From assembly GCA_030653435.1 (NCBI GenBank), contig JAURZI010000095.1, forward strand, positions 1-35,956: DNA of 35,956 nucleotides, written 5' to 3'. Shown here in pieces: positions 9,271-18,660 of this stretch. The notes below the pieces were generated by a model. That model had not been told where the DNA came from. It saw only the letters and a program-made list of their open reading frames with translations, and searched no databases. The position numbers and the translations under genes are program-made. Each line of letters starts with the position of its first letter. Position 1 is the stretch's first letter. Origin of the DNA: Methylovulum sp. GTDB lineage: Bacteria > Pseudomonadota > Gammaproteobacteria > Methylococcales > Methylomonadaceae.

Positions 9271-10494
9271 TTAGGCCGCGTTGGTAATATCGGCAATGGC
9301 CTTGATCCGCAAGCGGCGGATCGCTACGCCGATTGCCGGGCCTTGCAGCCCGCTGTTGAGGGCTGCTGAGGTATCTACCGAGGCGGCGGCTTTGGCGGCT
9401 CGCCTGAAAATGTCGGCTTGAGGGTAAGCCCTGTCCTCAAACCCCGTCCTACCCCGGGCATCAGCCTCGCAGGCCAATAAAAAGGCCTCCAGCGTGTTGG
9501 CGGTTTTGTATGCGCCCAATGCGGACAAGGTGTCTGTGAGCGTCGCGGCGCGCAATTGCGCCGCTTGATGGCAGTGCGTGTGATATTGCATAACTTGCTG
9601 GGCCAGTATTTTAAAGGCATTGGGCACGCGCAAGCGCTGGCACATCGCATCCAGTATCGGCAAGCCGTGGGTTTCATGGCCGTAATGGTGCGGCAGGTTT
9701 TCTTTAGGCGAAACGGCCTTGCCCAAGTCGTGCATAACGGCGGCAAAGCGCACTTCCGGGCTAGCCGATAACAGCGCCGCCTGTTCCAAACACATCAGGC
9801 TGTGTATACCGGTATCGATTTCAGGATGATGCTGTGCCGGTTGCGGAACACCGAACAGGTTATCCAATTCAGGGAAGATTTTCGCCAAAGCCCCGCAAGC
9901 CCTTAGAGTATAAAAAAATGCCGACGGGGTGGCTTCGTTAAGCGCTTTAAACAGTTCCGCCCAGACCCGCTCCGGTACTAAATAATCGACTTCGCCGCTG
10001 TTGACCATCTCCGTCATCAACATGCGGGTTTCTTCCGCCACTGTAAAACCCAGATGGGCATAACGGGCGGCAAAACGCGCTACCCGCAAAATTCTGACCG
10101 GATCTTCAGAGAATGCAGGGGAAACGTGGCGGAATACGCGCAGGGCCAAATCCTGCTGGCCGCCGTAAGGGTCTATCAATTGCCCTTCAGGCGTCATTGC
10201 CATCGCGTTAATGGTTAAGTCGCGGCGGATCAAATCGTCTTCCAGGCTGACATGGGGGGCGGCATCCACGCTAAAGCCTTTGTAGCCGTGCGCGGTTTTG
10301 CGCTCGGTTCGGGCCAGCGCGTATTCTTCATGGTTTTGTGGATGCAAGAATACCGGAAAATCCTTGCCTACAGGCCGAAACCCTTGTTTCAGCATCGATT
10401 CCGGTGTTTCGCCTATGACCACCCAGTCTTGCTCTGTGACGGGAAGTTGAAGTAATTTATCGCGCACTGCGCCGCCTACAAGGTAGATTTTCAT
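9271..10494 (-). CDS. cca: Multifunctional CCA-adding tRNA nucleotidyltransferase
   Basis: A 407-aa class II nucleotidyltransferase that adds or repairs the 3' CCA of tRNAs. The start at 10494 (MKIYLVGGAVRD) is chosen because the family begins exactly there; an ATG at 10515 would add seven residues. Seen are GGAVRD (7-12), the metal-binding acidic pair in EQDW (21-24), RRDLTINAMAM (90-100), the nucleotide-recognition motif EDPVRILRVARFAARY (130-145) and a C-terminal HD domain with HDLGKA (255-260). The HD domain gives phosphatase and 2',3'-cyclic phosphodiesterase activity in the proteobacterial multifunctional type. The 293-bp divergent gap to slt shows nothing else I can name. Confidence 0.95.
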   Translation of the reverse strand: MKIYLVGGAVRDKLLQLPVTEQDWVVIGETPESMLKQGFRPVGKDFPVFLHPQNHEEYALARTERKTAHGYKGFSVDAAPHVSLEDDLIRRDLTINAMAMTPEGQLIDPYGGQQDLALRVFRHVSPAFSEDPVRILRVARFAARYAHLGFTVAEETRMLMTEMVNSGEVDYLVPERVWAELFKALNEATPSAFFYTLRACGALAKIFPELDNLFGVPQPAQHHPEIDTGIHSLMCLEQAALLSASPEVRFAAVMHDLGKAVSPKENLPHHYGHETHGLPILDAMCQRLRVPNAFKILAQQVMQYHTHCHQAAQLRAATLTDTLSALGAYKTANTLEAFLLACEADARGRTGFEDRAYPQADIFRRAAKAAASVDTSAALNSGLQGPAIGVAIRRLRIKAIADITNAA

Positions 10495-10787
10495 CGTGGT
10501 TCTGAATAAGTCCATAGTGCAGGTAATTTACCGCTTGATACCGGTCCTAAGCAAATCGCAACCTAAATTAGCGCGAATGTTTGCCAAAATGCGGAATTGT
10601 GCCGATAGTTGATTTTTGACTAATTTCTGTAACTAGAGCCGGTTATCATAGTGTGTCTAACGCTATTTATGGCAACCCAGCTTTAAGGCCCGAATACTGA
10701 TATACTTTGCCCGGACGTAGGAGCTGTGGGGTGTTTTGATGGTGGTGCGGGCTAGGCCTGATTACTTTTATAAGCTGTGCTTGGGCG

Positions 10788-12755
10788 ATGATAAAGATGT
10801 GTATGAACAACAGCGCTAATAAATACTGGGGGTTGCTGGTGTTGGTCTGTAGCCTGATTTTTTTGCCGTCTGCCGCATGCGGCAGTGTACTGGAACAGCA
10901 AAGACAGGATTTTTTACTTGCAGAAAAGCTGCTGGCGCAAGGTGACGAGGCGGCTTTTTTGGAGCTGGGCCGCACCTTGACCGCTTACCCGCTATATCCT
11001 TATTTACAGTATCTATGGTTAAAAAATAACTTGCAAGATGCTGGTCAGGTGCAGTTTTTTTTGTTGCGCTATAGGGATAGCCGTTATGCCGGCTTGTTAA
11101 GAACCAGATGGTTGGCATATCTTGCCGACCATGAGCGCTGGTATGAGTTTACCCGGCAGTATCAAGCTGATGGCGACGCCACGCTGGCCTGCCATTATTA
11201 TTGGGGTTTGTACAACACCGGCAATCAACAGCAGGCCTTGGACGAGGCAAAACGCTTGTGGTTGACAGGCGATACGCAGCCCAAGGCCTGCGACCCGTTA
11301 TTGACGGCATTGACGCTGTCGGTTGGTTTTACCCGCGAGTTGGTTTGGCAACGGTTTGAGTTGGCGTTAAAAAAGAATAATGTTGCATTGGCTGAATATG
11401 TGCGCCGATTTTTCGCTAAAACCGATCAAAACTACGCCGATGTTTGGCTGCAAGTGCATAAAAAGCCGGTATTGATTCAAAATAATGGCTTTGGGCTGAG
11501 TGATGCGGCACAAACAGGGCGTATTTTTGCACACGGTGTCGGGCGTTTGGCCCAATCGGATCTGGATTCAGCCATTCAGGTTTGGGATGGCCGACGGCAG
11601 GATATGGGCATGGATAAGCAAACCATCCAAGATGTTGAGCGTAAGCTTGCCCTCGCCTTAGCTTATCGGCAAGACAGCCGGGCCTACCAACGCCTAAATC
11701 AGTTAGCGGTGGTTGATGACAATGTTCAGGAATGGAAAATCAAAGCCGGTTTGCTTGAACAGAACTGGCAGCATGTCCGTGATGCGTTGGCGAGTTTGAC
11801 GGCGGAGGCGCGGCAAGAACCGGGTTGGCAATATTGGTTGGCCCGATCGTTGGCGGCGACAGGTGACAATGCTGCGGCGCAATCGGTTTATCTTAAGCTT
11901 GCCGAAGACAGGAGTTTTTACGGTTTTTTAGCCGCCGATGCACTGGATAAACCGTATAATCTCGGCGATAAGCCCGTTTCGCTGGCTGTAAACGCGCTTG
12001 AAGAACTGGCGGAGGAACCCGATTTTAAGGTGATCCGCGAATTTAACGTCTTGGGCAGGGAACTGGAAGCCCGCAGGCAATGGTGGTATGCGGTCAGCAA
12101 ATTACCAAAAGAGCGGCTCATGATTGCGGCTAAGCTGGCACAGCAATGGCAATGGGATCAATTTGCCATCATCACGTTGGTGAAAGCGGATTACTGGGAT
12201 GATCTAGGCTTGCGCTTTCCTGTACGCTATCGGGATGAAGTCCACCGTAATGCGGACCGGCATGGGCTTGCCCCGGCGCTTATTTTCGGCTTGATGCGTC
12301 AGGAGAGCATGCTGGACAAACAGGCCTTGTCGCCCGCCGGGGCTCGCGGGCTAATGCAAGTGATGCCGGCAACCGGCCGTCAAATAGCCAAGGAAATCCA
12401 TGAGGCTTGGCAGTCGGAAGCCAGCTTGTTTAATGCCGAGGTGAATATCAGATATGGCAGCCATTATTTTAAAAAACTGCTGGACCGTTTTAATGGGCAT
12501 TTTGCCCTGGCCATTGCCGCTTATAATGCCGGGCCGTACCGAGTGATGAAATGGCAGGCATTGGACAGGGCGGTGCCTGCCGATATCTGGATCGAAACGG
12601 TTCCCTATAAAGAAACCAGAAAATATGTCGCATCGGTATTGGCTTACGCTATTATCTATCAACAGTATTTGCAGGCCGTGGATGCACAGGCAACTGGTTT
12701 ACCAACACAACCACTGAAACTAAAACATCTGTTAAGTGATGTGCCCCGCCGTTAA
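10788..12755 (+). CDS. slt: Soluble lytic murein transglycosylase Slt
   Basis: A 655-aa periplasmic lytic transglycosylase that cleaves peptidoglycan glycan strands to give 1,6-anhydromuropeptides. A signal peptide is visible (hydrophobic core about 13-30, ending SAACG). A long alpha-superhelical U-domain follows, then a C-terminal lysozyme-like SLT domain. The catalytic glutamate is E506 in MRQESMLDKQALSPAGARG, followed by GLMQVMPAT, then AIAAYNAGP near residue 580. The length is close to E. coli Slt70 (645 aa). Starts at 10788, 10797 and 10803 are all possible, since none has a strong ribosome binding site. fabA begins 79 bp downstream with its own likely promoter. Confidence 0.95.
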   Translation: MIKMCMNNSANKYWGLLVLVCSLIFLPSAACGSVLEQQRQDFLLAEKLLAQGDEAAFLELGRTLTAYPLYPYLQYLWLKNNLQDAGQVQFFLLRYRDSRYAGLLRTRWLAYLADHERWYEFTRQYQADGDATLACHYYWGLYNTGNQQQALDEAKRLWLTGDTQPKACDPLLTALTLSVGFTRELVWQRFELALKKNNVALAEYVRRFFAKTDQNYADVWLQVHKKPVLIQNNGFGLSDAAQTGRIFAHGVGRLAQSDLDSAIQVWDGRRQDMGMDKQTIQDVERKLALALAYRQDSRAYQRLNQLAVVDDNVQEWKIKAGLLEQNWQHVRDALASLTAEARQEPGWQYWLARSLAATGDNAAAQSVYLKLAEDRSFYGFLAADALDKPYNLGDKPVSLAVNALEELAEEPDFKVIREFNVLGRELEARRQWWYAVSKLPKERLMIAAKLAQQWQWDQFAIITLVKADYWDDLGLRFPVRYRDEVHRNADRHGLAPALIFGLMRQESMLDKQALSPAGARGLMQVMPATGRQIAKEIHEAWQSEASLFNAEVNIRYGSHYFKKLLDRFNGHFALAIAAYNAGPYRVMKWQALDRAVPADIWIETVPYKETRKYVASVLAYAIIYQQYLQAVDAQATGLPTQPLKLKHLLSDVPRR

Positions 12756-12834
12756 AATTTGAGCTGATTTTTATCGGGCTCTGTTAGATAATATACGGTT
12801 CAATTATAAAAATAACTCAAGGTAGATATACAGT

Positions 12835-13350
12835 ATGGAGAAACAGCATAGTTTTACGCGCGAAGAATTATTGAAGTCCGGTAGGGGGGAGCTTTACGGA
12901 CCGAAAAACGCGCAATTGCCGCTACCGAACATGCTAATGATGGACCGGATTACCCTGATTACCGATGAAGGCGGCTTATACGGTAAAGGGGAAATTATTG
13001 CTGAGCTGGATATTAAACCTGATTTGTGGTTTTTCGCTTGCCACTTCCAGGGCGATCCGGTCATGCCCGGATGTCTTGGGCTTGATGCCATGTGGCAATT
13101 GGTTGGCTTTTATTTGTGTTGGCTGGGCGGGCCTGGTAAAGGCCGGGCATTGGGGGTTGGTGAAGTCAAATTTACCGGCCAAGTATTGCCTACCGCCAAT
13201 AAAGTGATTTACCGCATTAATTTAAAACGCGTCATCATGCGTAAACTGGTGATGGGTATCGCGGATGCCACTATGGAAGTTGATGGCAAGGTTATTTATG
13301 AAGCAACTGATTTACGGGTTGGTTTATTTACTTCTACAGAAGATTTCTAG
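12835..13350 (+). CDS. fabA: 3-hydroxydecanoyl-ACP dehydratase/isomerase FabA
   Basis: A 171-aa hotdog-fold enzyme that dehydrates 3-hydroxydecanoyl-ACP and isomerises trans-2- to cis-3-decenoyl-ACP, the branch point of anaerobic unsaturated fatty acid synthesis. Catalytic H70 ([14 protein letters not shown]) and D84 ([14 protein letters not shown]) fall at the same residue numbers as in E. coli FabA. The length is essentially identical to the family. It is 11 bp upstream of fabB, so the two form the classic fabA-fabB operon. The upstream gap contains an AT-rich promoter-like stretch (TATACG near 12793), but I see no clear FabR or FadR palindrome. Confidence 0.98.
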   Translation: MEKQHSFTREELLKSGRGELYGPKNAQLPLPNMLMMDRITLITDEGGLYGKGEIIAELDIKPDLWFFACHFQGDPVMPGCLGLDAMWQLVGFYLCWLGGPGKGRALGVGEVKFTGQVLPTANKVIYRINLKRVIMRKLVMGIADATMEVDGKVIYEATDLRVGLFTSTEDF

Positions 13351-13361
13351 AGGCTATAGTA

Positions 13362-14582
13362 ATGAAAAGAGTCGTGGTAACCGGTTTAGGCATTGTTTCC
13401 AGTATTGGCAACAACCAGGCAGAGGTTATTGAATCCCTGAAGACAGGCCGTTCGGGAATCGTTTTTGCAGATATTTATAAGGAGCTGGGTTTTCGCAGCC
13501 AAGTCCACGGTGCGGTCAATATAGATCTTGATGCGTTTATAGACCGTAAAATAAAGCGCTTTATGGGCGATGGCGCTGCGTTCAACTATATTGCGATGCA
13601 GCAGGCCATAGATGATTCCGGCCTGGACGAGCAGGATGTGTCGAATGTCAGGACCGGCCTGGTCATGGGCTCCGGCGGGCCGTCAACATCCAATTTGGTT
13701 GAAGCGGCTGACATACTCAGGGCAAGAGGCGTCAAACACGTTGGGCCTTATCGGGTGCCTAGGGCGATGTCCAGCACGAATACGGCCTGCCTTGCCACGC
13801 CTTATAAAATTAAAGGGGTGAATTATTCCATTACTTCGGCATGCGCGACCAGTGCCCATTGCATTGGTCATGCCATGGAACTTATCCAGATGGGTAAGCA
13901 GGATGTCGTGTTTGCCGGCGGCGGCGAAGAAGTGCATTGGACGATGTCCGTGTTGTTTGATGCGATGGGCGCGATGTCATCCAAATACAATGATACACCG
14001 ACCACTGCGTCCAGGCCTTATGATCAAACGCGCGACGGTTTTGTCATTTCCGGCGGCGGCGGCGTTCTGGTGATAGAGGAGTTGGAGCACGCCAAAGCGC
14101 GTGGGGCCAAGATTTATGCGGAACTGGTCGGTTATGGCGCTACGTCGGATGGGTATGATATGGTGCAGCCATCCGGTGAAGGTGCAGTGCGCTGCATGCA
14201 GCAGGCGATGGCGACAGTCCACGGTAAAATTGATTACATCAACGCCCACGGTACGGGCACTCCGGTAGGGGACACCAAGGAATTAGGTGCGTTACGCACA
14301 GTGTTTGACGCGGATGACATGCCCAGCGTCAGTTCAACCAAGTCGCTGACCGGCCATGCGCTGGGTGCCGCAGGCGTGAATGAGGCGATCTATTCAATAC
14401 TGATGATGGCAGGTAACTTTCTGAGTGCATCCGCCAATATCACGCAGTTGGATGCGGGTGCCGAAGGCATTCCTATCGTCCGCGAGCGGCTAGACGATGT
14501 CGCCTTAAATACGATTATGTCGAATAGTTTTGGTTTTGGCGGCACTAACGCGACGTTGATTTTCCAACGCTATAACCGTTAA
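13362..14582 (+). CDS. fabB: 3-oxoacyl-ACP synthase I (KAS I) FabB
   Basis: A 406-aa thiolase-fold condensing enzyme that elongates acyl-ACPs, including the cis-3-decenoyl-ACP made by FabA. The catalytic triad is seen at C161 ([11 protein letters not shown]), H296 ([12 protein letters not shown]) and H332 ([11 protein letters not shown]). The C-terminal NSFGFGGTN loop is present. The pairing with fabA 11 bp upstream, and the length of 406 aa, identify it as FabB rather than FabF. No terminator is obvious in the 171 bp before ttcA. Confidence 0.97.
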   Translation: MKRVVVTGLGIVSSIGNNQAEVIESLKTGRSGIVFADIYKELGFRSQVHGAVNIDLDAFIDRKIKRFMGDGAAFNYIAMQQAIDDSGLDEQDVSNVRTGLVMGSGGPSTSNLVEAADILRARGVKHVGPYRVPRAMSSTNTACLATPYKIKGVNYSITSACATSAHCIGHAMELIQMGKQDVVFAGGGEEVHWTMSVLFDAMGAMSSKYNDTPTTASRPYDQTRDGFVISGGGGVLVIEELEHAKARGAKIYAELVGYGATSDGYDMVQPSGEGAVRCMQQAMATVHGKIDYINAHGTGTPVGDTKELGALRTVFDADDMPSVSSTKSLTGHALGAAGVNEAIYSILMMAGNFLSASANITQLDAGAEGIPIVRERLDDVALNTIMSNSFGFGGTNATLIFQRYNR

Positions 14583-14753
14583 ATCGGTTAACCATAAGCA
14601 TCCGCACTGGGCATAAGTCACGGAGGGCACGGCGCTTCAAGCCCGTTCCTTTCGTGGTCTCTATCAATCAGCCCGTTCTTCAGTCATTGCGAAGATGATT
14701 CATTTTCTGCTGCTGAATTTCTTTTCCTTTCTATCTTAAAAATACTGCTGACC

Positions 14754-15608
14754 ATGTCAGGTACCATTCAAAAATCCAGAACCCAGTTCAATAAATTACA
14801 GAAGCGCCTACGTCACTACGTCGGCGATGCAATAGCAGACTACAACATGATCGAAAACGGCGATAAGATCATGGTCTGCCTGTCAGGCGGCAAAGACTCT
14901 TACACCTTGCTGGATATTTTGGTGAATTTGCAAAAAACTGCGCCCGTCGATTTTGACCTGATAGCCGTCAATCTGGATCAAAAACAGCCCGGATTCCCTG
15001 AGCACGTGCTGCCGGCTTATCTTGAATCCATAGGCATTCCCTATCATATTATTGAAAAAGATACGTACAGCGTCGTCAAACGTGTTATCCCGGAGGGACA
15101 AACGACTTGCAGTTTGTGTTCGCGTTTGCGCCGGGGTACCTTATACGGCTATGCTGAAGAAATCGGTGCAAGCAAAATTGCGTTAGGCCATCATCGCGAT
15201 GACATCCTTGAGACATTTTTTTTGAATATTTTTTATGGCGGTAAACTCAAGGCGATGCCCCCTAAGTTGTTGAGCGACGACAAGAAAAATATTGTCATTA
15301 GGCCGCTGGCCTATTGTCGGGAAAAAGACATAGAGCGTTATTGCACTTTTAGGGACTTTCCGATTATTCCCTGTAATTTATGCGGTTCCCAAGCAAATCT
15401 GCAAAGGCAGGCAATGAAAGCTATGCTGAAAACCTGGGACAAACAGTTCCCAGGCCGTCTGGAAACCATTTTTACCAGCCTGCAAAATGTCGCCCCGTCA
15501 CAATTGGCGGATCCCCGTTTATTCGATTTTACCGGATTGGCGCTGGGGCGGGAAATTGACGTGGGCGAAATGGCAATGGCTGAAGGCTTGGAGGTGTTGG
15601 ACCAATAA
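14754..15608 (+). CDS. ttcA: tRNA 2-thiocytidine(32) synthetase TtcA
   Basis: A 284-aa PP-loop ATPase that thiolates cytidine 32 in some tRNAs using ATP and an iron-sulfur cluster. The PP-loop is SGGKDS (44-49). The CxxC pair is C119/C122 in [12 protein letters not shown], and the C-terminal conserved cysteines are C207/C210 in [14 protein letters not shown] (145-150) is also diagnostic of the TtcA/TtuA group. It is followed after 12 bp by a convergent GIY-YIG gene with no terminator evident. Confidence 0.96.
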   Translation: MSGTIQKSRTQFNKLQKRLRHYVGDAIADYNMIENGDKIMVCLSGGKDSYTLLDILVNLQKTAPVDFDLIAVNLDQKQPGFPEHVLPAYLESIGIPYHIIEKDTYSVVKRVIPEGQTTCSLCSRLRRGTLYGYAEEIGASKIALGHHRDDILETFFLNIFYGGKLKAMPPKLLSDDKKNIVIRPLAYCREKDIERYCTFRDFPIIPCNLCGSQANLQRQAMKAMLKTWDKQFPGRLETIFTSLQNVAPSQLADPRLFDFTGLALGREIDVGEMAMAEGLEVLDQ

Positions 15609-15620
15609 CGGTGTGCGTAG

Positions 15621-15878
15621 CTACTTGGCCTCCAGTCCGGTAGCAGCAAGCTGGAGTTTTTCCTGCCGTTTGAGCTTTTTGATGGCTATTTCCCGTTTGC
15701 CGGCAGAACTGCGATTATGGCCGGTTTCTACATATAACAGCTGTTTAGGTTGCCGCCCGCGAAAATACTTGGCGCCTTGTTGGCTGGCATGCTGGGCAAA
15801 TCGTCTGGACACGTCTGTGGTGATGCCTGTATAAAGTGAGTCATCCGTACACAGAATGATGTAAACAGACCAATTCAT
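15621..15878 (-). CDS. Small GIY-YIG nuclease-domain protein (UPF0213/YhbQ type)
   Basis: An 85-aa single-domain GIY-YIG protein. VYI (5-7) and YTG (16-18) form the GIY-YIG signature, followed by arginine R25 in DVSRRFAQH and glutamate E63 in AGKREIAIKKLKR, the metal-binding residue. Stand-alone members such as YhbQ are poorly characterised; DNA cleavage near breaks or at foreign DNA has been proposed for relatives. It converges tightly with ttcA (12 bp) and diverges from the next gene with a 27-bp gap, so the two promoters must overlap coding sequence or be very compact. Confidence 0.9.
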   Translation of the reverse strand: MNWSVYIILCTDDSLYTGITTDVSRRFAQHASQQGAKYFRGRQPKQLLYVETGHNRSSAGKREIAIKKLKRQEKLQLAATGLEAK

Positions 15879-15905
15879 TGCAGCGGTTGGGCTAAGGAGT
15901 TATGA

Positions 15906-16400
15906 ATGACAGAATTATTGATGGCATCATTGCCAGACAAACCGATGTTGGGATGGCGGGAATGGGCGGCGTTACCGGAACTCAACATAGATTTGATTAA
16001 GGCTAAAATAGATACGGGTGCGCGTTCGTCCGCGATACATGCATTTGCTATTGAGCCCTACCGCAAAAATGGGCAGCGTTGGGTCATGTTTGCGGTACAT
16101 CCTGTCCAGAAAAATTGTGAGGTGGCGGTAGAGTGCCATGCGCCGATTAAGGATAGGCGCTTGGTGTCGGATTCAGGCGGGCACAAGCAACGTCGTTATG
16201 TGATAGAAACGCAACTGATTTTGGGGCATTCTGCAATTAGGGCGGAAATGACGCTGACCAACCGCGATAGCATGCTGTTTCGATTATTAATGGGCCGTAC
16301 GGCGATGAACACGCGCTTTGTTATTGACCCTCATGCGTCGTACTTGCAGGGCCAGCCGCAAGCCATTGGGCAGGTCTTGGACATGTCGGCCATTAGCTAA
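15906..16400 (+). CDS. RimK/LysX-type retropepsin-like protein (Zn_protease, DUF785)
   Basis: A 164-aa protein of the family annotated as putative ATP-dependent zinc protease or RimK/LysX family. The core motif is KAKIDTGARSSAIHA (32-46), in which D36-T-G is the aspartic-protease-like triad of the retropepsin fold. The preceding GWREWAALPEL is also family-typical, as is the later MGRTAMNTRFVIDP segment. Members often lie beside rimK-type glutamate ligases and may trim polyglutamate tags, but no rimK is present here, so the substrate is unknown. Nearby minus-strand starts are only 27 bp upstream. Confidence 0.85.
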   Translation: MTELLMASLPDKPMLGWREWAALPELNIDLIKAKIDTGARSSAIHAFAIEPYRKNGQRWVMFAVHPVQKNCEVAVECHAPIKDRRLVSDSGGHKQRRYVIETQLILGHSAIRAEMTLTNRDSMLFRLLMGRTAMNTRFVIDPHASYLQGQPQAIGQVLDMSAIS

Positions 16401-16817
16401 AGTGTAGCGCGATGCTGCCGAAATCATCGATTAAAATGATCAGTATTCATCTAAATTGGGTGCCTAAGGTATCAATGCCTTGCCTTTGGACCTGCCCCAT
16501 CAAACCGATGCCCATGCCGTGACCAGTATGAGCAGCAAGCACTGACCGGATGCACCCCATACATAATCGTGTCGTTGTCGATAAAGATGCTAACACTCTA
16601 CTGCAATCGTGCCGACGCCGCTACTAAAATCTAAGGAACTCATGCTGTACAGGCGTTTGGGTGCTCGTCCAGCCAATATGAAGTAACGCCTGTCTGTCAT
16701 GGTCAGTCAACCTAATTGCCCAAAACCCGGACATATTGCCTAGTTAAGCTGACGGTAAACGAGCACAAAACACCGGGCTGTTTCAGTGTGTTTGCCTAGT
16801 CAGAGTGTTGGCCTTTA
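16401..16817. other. Gene-poor intergenic stretch before the hrcA promoter
   Basis: About 417 bp without a convincing gene. On the minus strand, a 36-codon frame (16700 to 16590) contains GRAPKRLYS followed by SSGVGTIAVEC, and just past its stop HLYRQRH. This faintly resembles the C-terminal half of GIY-YIG proteins such as the one at 15621-15878. It may be a decayed copy. No tRNA, terminator or transposon end was recognised. Confidence 0.4.
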
Positions 16818-16846
16818 TTGACAACGAACGGGTGAGCTGATATTTT
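16818..16846 (+). promoter_or_regulatory. Sigma70-type promoter of hrcA-grpE
   Basis: A perfect -35 hexamer TTGACA (16818-16823), a 17-bp spacer and a -10 hexamer TATTTT (16841-16846) form a strong vegetative promoter. The predicted start of transcription, about 16853, coincides with the left arm of the CIRCE operator. This is the expected geometry for repression by HrcA. Confidence 0.8.
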
Positions 16847-16852
16847 CAACTG

Positions 16853-16879
16853 CTGGCACTCCTCTTGCTTGAGTGCTAA
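16853..16879 (+). promoter_or_regulatory. CIRCE operator (HrcA binding site)
   Basis: CTGGCACTC (16853-16861), nine bases, GAGTGCTAA (16871-16879). The consensus CIRCE is TTAGCACTC-N9-GAGTGCTAA: the right arm is perfect and the left arm differs at two outer bases. It lies between the promoter and the hrcA start, so HrcA should repress its own gene and grpE until heat or misfolding inactivates it (family knowledge). Confidence 0.95.
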
Positions 16880-16899
16880 TCTGTTTCCTAGAGGTGGTT

Positions 16900-17958
16900 G
16901 TGGGTCATAATGCTCAACAGTTAAATGAACGGTCGCAACAGCTATTAAAAACTCTGGTTGAGCGCTATATCAGCGATGGTCAACCGGTAGGTTCGCGCTC
17001 GCTATCAAAAGATTCGGATTTGAAACTGAGTCCGGCAACGATCCGAAATGTGATGGCGGATCTGGAAGATTTGGGTTTGGTGCATTCTCCGCATACATCG
17101 GCCGGACGGGTGCCTACCGTCAGTGGTTACCGGTTGTTTGTCGACAGCCTGTTGACGGTCAAGCCATTAAATACAGAGGATTTGACGCGGTTGCAAGAGG
17201 GGTTTTCGGCACCACAAGACACGGGTGACGCAGTAGGCGCCGCTTCGAGATTGCTTGCCGACTTGACGCAAATGGCGGGTGTCGTGACCTTGCCGCGAAG
17301 GGAAATTGTTTGCTTGAGGCATATTGAATTTCTGGCGCTATCGAATAATCGCGTTTTAGTCATTTTTGTGACCAATGAGCAGGAAGTCCATAATAAAATC
17401 ATCCACACATCCAAAGTGTTTAGTGCGGCGGAATTGCAACAGGCCGCCAATTATCTCAACTCGATTTATTGCGGACTAAGTATTGATGCTGTCCGGGAAG
17501 CGGTCTTAAAAGAATTGCAGGATGATCAGGTGCATATCAACCAAGGCATGCTGGATGCGATAAAAATGGCGCAATTGGCTTTCAAGCAAGACCAGAAAAA
17601 AGACGGTTATGTATTGGCAGGCGAAACCAATCTGATGGGTTTTTCTGAGCTGGCAGACAGGGATCGCTTGAAAATTTTATTTGAGGCTTTTAGCCAGAAG
17701 CAAGGTGTCATCCATTTGCTTGATCAGTGCATGAAAGCCGAAGGCGTGCAGATTTTTATTGGCGAAGAATCCGGTTATCAGGCGTTCGATCATTGCAGTC
17801 TGGTGACTTCTTCTTACTCGGTCAGCGATGAAGTGGTCGGCGTGCTCGGTGTCATCGGCCCTACGCGCATGGCTTATGAGAAAATCATTCCGTTTGTTGA
17901 CATCACGGCAAAATTATTAGGCGCAGCCTTGAATCCGAAATCTACATCCCCATTGTAG
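16900..17958 (+). CDS. hrcA: Heat-inducible transcription repressor HrcA
   Basis: A 352-aa winged-helix repressor that binds CIRCE operators and depends on GroE chaperonin for activity. The start is taken as GTG at 16900, five bases after GAGG (16891-16894), giving VGHNAQQLNERSQ. A GTG at 16873 lies inside the CIRCE operator and would add nine unlikely residues. The N-terminal winged helix (about 1-85) holds LVERYISDGQPVGSRSLSKD and SPATIRNVMADLEDLGL. The C-terminal dimerisation/GAF-like part ends with GVLGVIGPTRMAYEKIIP. It leads a CIRCE-controlled unit with grpE 29 bp downstream. The length fits the family (about 340-350 aa). Confidence 0.96.
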   Translation: MGHNAQQLNERSQQLLKTLVERYISDGQPVGSRSLSKDSDLKLSPATIRNVMADLEDLGLVHSPHTSAGRVPTVSGYRLFVDSLLTVKPLNTEDLTRLQEGFSAPQDTGDAVGAASRLLADLTQMAGVVTLPRREIVCLRHIEFLALSNNRVLVIFVTNEQEVHNKIIHTSKVFSAAELQQAANYLNSIYCGLSIDAVREAVLKELQDDQVHINQGMLDAIKMAQLAFKQDQKKDGYVLAGETNLMGFSELADRDRLKILFEAFSQKQGVIHLLDQCMKAEGVQIFIGEESGYQAFDHCSLVTSSYSVSDEVVGVLGVIGPTRMAYEKIIPFVDITAKLLGAALNPKSTSPL

Positions 17959-17987
17959 AGGCTTAACTAACTTCTAAGGTATAGAGT

Positions 17988-18566
17988 ATGAGCACTGAGC
18001 AGGAAACAGCTGAACCGAAGGTTGAAGGCGAACCCGTTGAAACCGTTAACGAAGAGCAGGCGCACACCGAAGTGGGCGAGCATGAGTATACGCTGGATGA
18101 GCTGAAACTGGAGTTGGCGGAAGCCAAGTTAAAAGCCAAGGAAAATTGGGACAAGGCCTTGCGTATCCAAGCGGAAATGGAAAACCTGAAAAAAAGAACT
18201 CAAAAAGATTTGGAAGACGCACATAAATTCGCCTTGACCGGTTTTGCCAAGGAATTGTTGTCGGTGCTGGACAGTTTGGTGTTGGGATTGCAAGCGGCGG
18301 CAGGCGACAGTGAAGAAGTTAAAAAATTCAGGGAAGGCAGCGAATTAACCATCAGACAGTTTGAATCTGCGTTTGCGAAATTCAATATTGTTGCGATTGA
18401 CCCTATAGGGCAACCGTTTAATGCCGAGCATCATCAGGCGATGGTCATGCAAGTTGTGGAAGGCGCAGAACCTAATACGGTAGTGAACGTGTTTCAAAAA
18501 GGTTACATGTTGAACGGGCGGTTGCTGCGTCCGGCAATGGTTGTTGTCGCAAAAGCAGCAGATTGA
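17988..18566 (+). CDS. grpE: Nucleotide exchange factor GrpE
   Basis: A 192-aa co-chaperone that releases ADP from DnaK. It has an acidic, disordered N-terminus (about 1-38), a long coiled-coil dimer helix (about 35-90, with RIQAEMENLKKRTQKD), a helix bundle, and a C-terminal beta-wing with QPFNAEHHQAM and the signature VFQKGYMLNGRLLRPAMV (about 168-185). It sits 29 bp after hrcA and is likely under CIRCE/HrcA control. The dnaK gene follows after 94 bp, with its own sigma32-like promoter in between. Confidence 0.97.
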   Translation: MSTEQETAEPKVEGEPVETVNEEQAHTEVGEHEYTLDELKLELAEAKLKAKENWDKALRIQAEMENLKKRTQKDLEDAHKFALTGFAKELLSVLDSLVLGLQAAAGDSEEVKKFREGSELTIRQFESAFAKFNIVAIDPIGQPFNAEHHQAMVMQVVEGAEPNTVVNVFQKGYMLNGRLLRPAMVVVAKAAD

Positions 18567-18574
18567 AGTGTAGG

Positions 18575-18614
18575 CTTGAAATAAAGCTTGAAATCATAAA
18601 AAACGACCTTATAT
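18575..18614 (+). promoter_or_regulatory. Sigma32-like heat-shock promoter(s) of dnaK
   Basis: Two copies of the sigma32 -35 consensus CTTGAAA occur 12 bp apart (18575-18581 and 18587-18593). After a 13-bp spacer, the second is followed by CCTTATAT (18607-18614), a fair match to the sigma32 -10 consensus CCCCATNT. This predicts RpoH-dependent dnaK transcription independent of the CIRCE unit upstream. A clean ribosome binding site GGAG lies before the dnaK ATG. Confidence 0.6.
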
Positions 18615-18660
18615 CGGTCATAACGTTTACATTTTAAAAAATTCAAGTCTGGAGAATTCA

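Noticed and set aside
16873-16899. Upstream GTG start for hrcA
   Set aside because: It lies inside the right arm of the CIRCE operator and lacks a ribosome binding site; the GTG at 16900 has GAGG at correct spacing and fits the family N-terminus.
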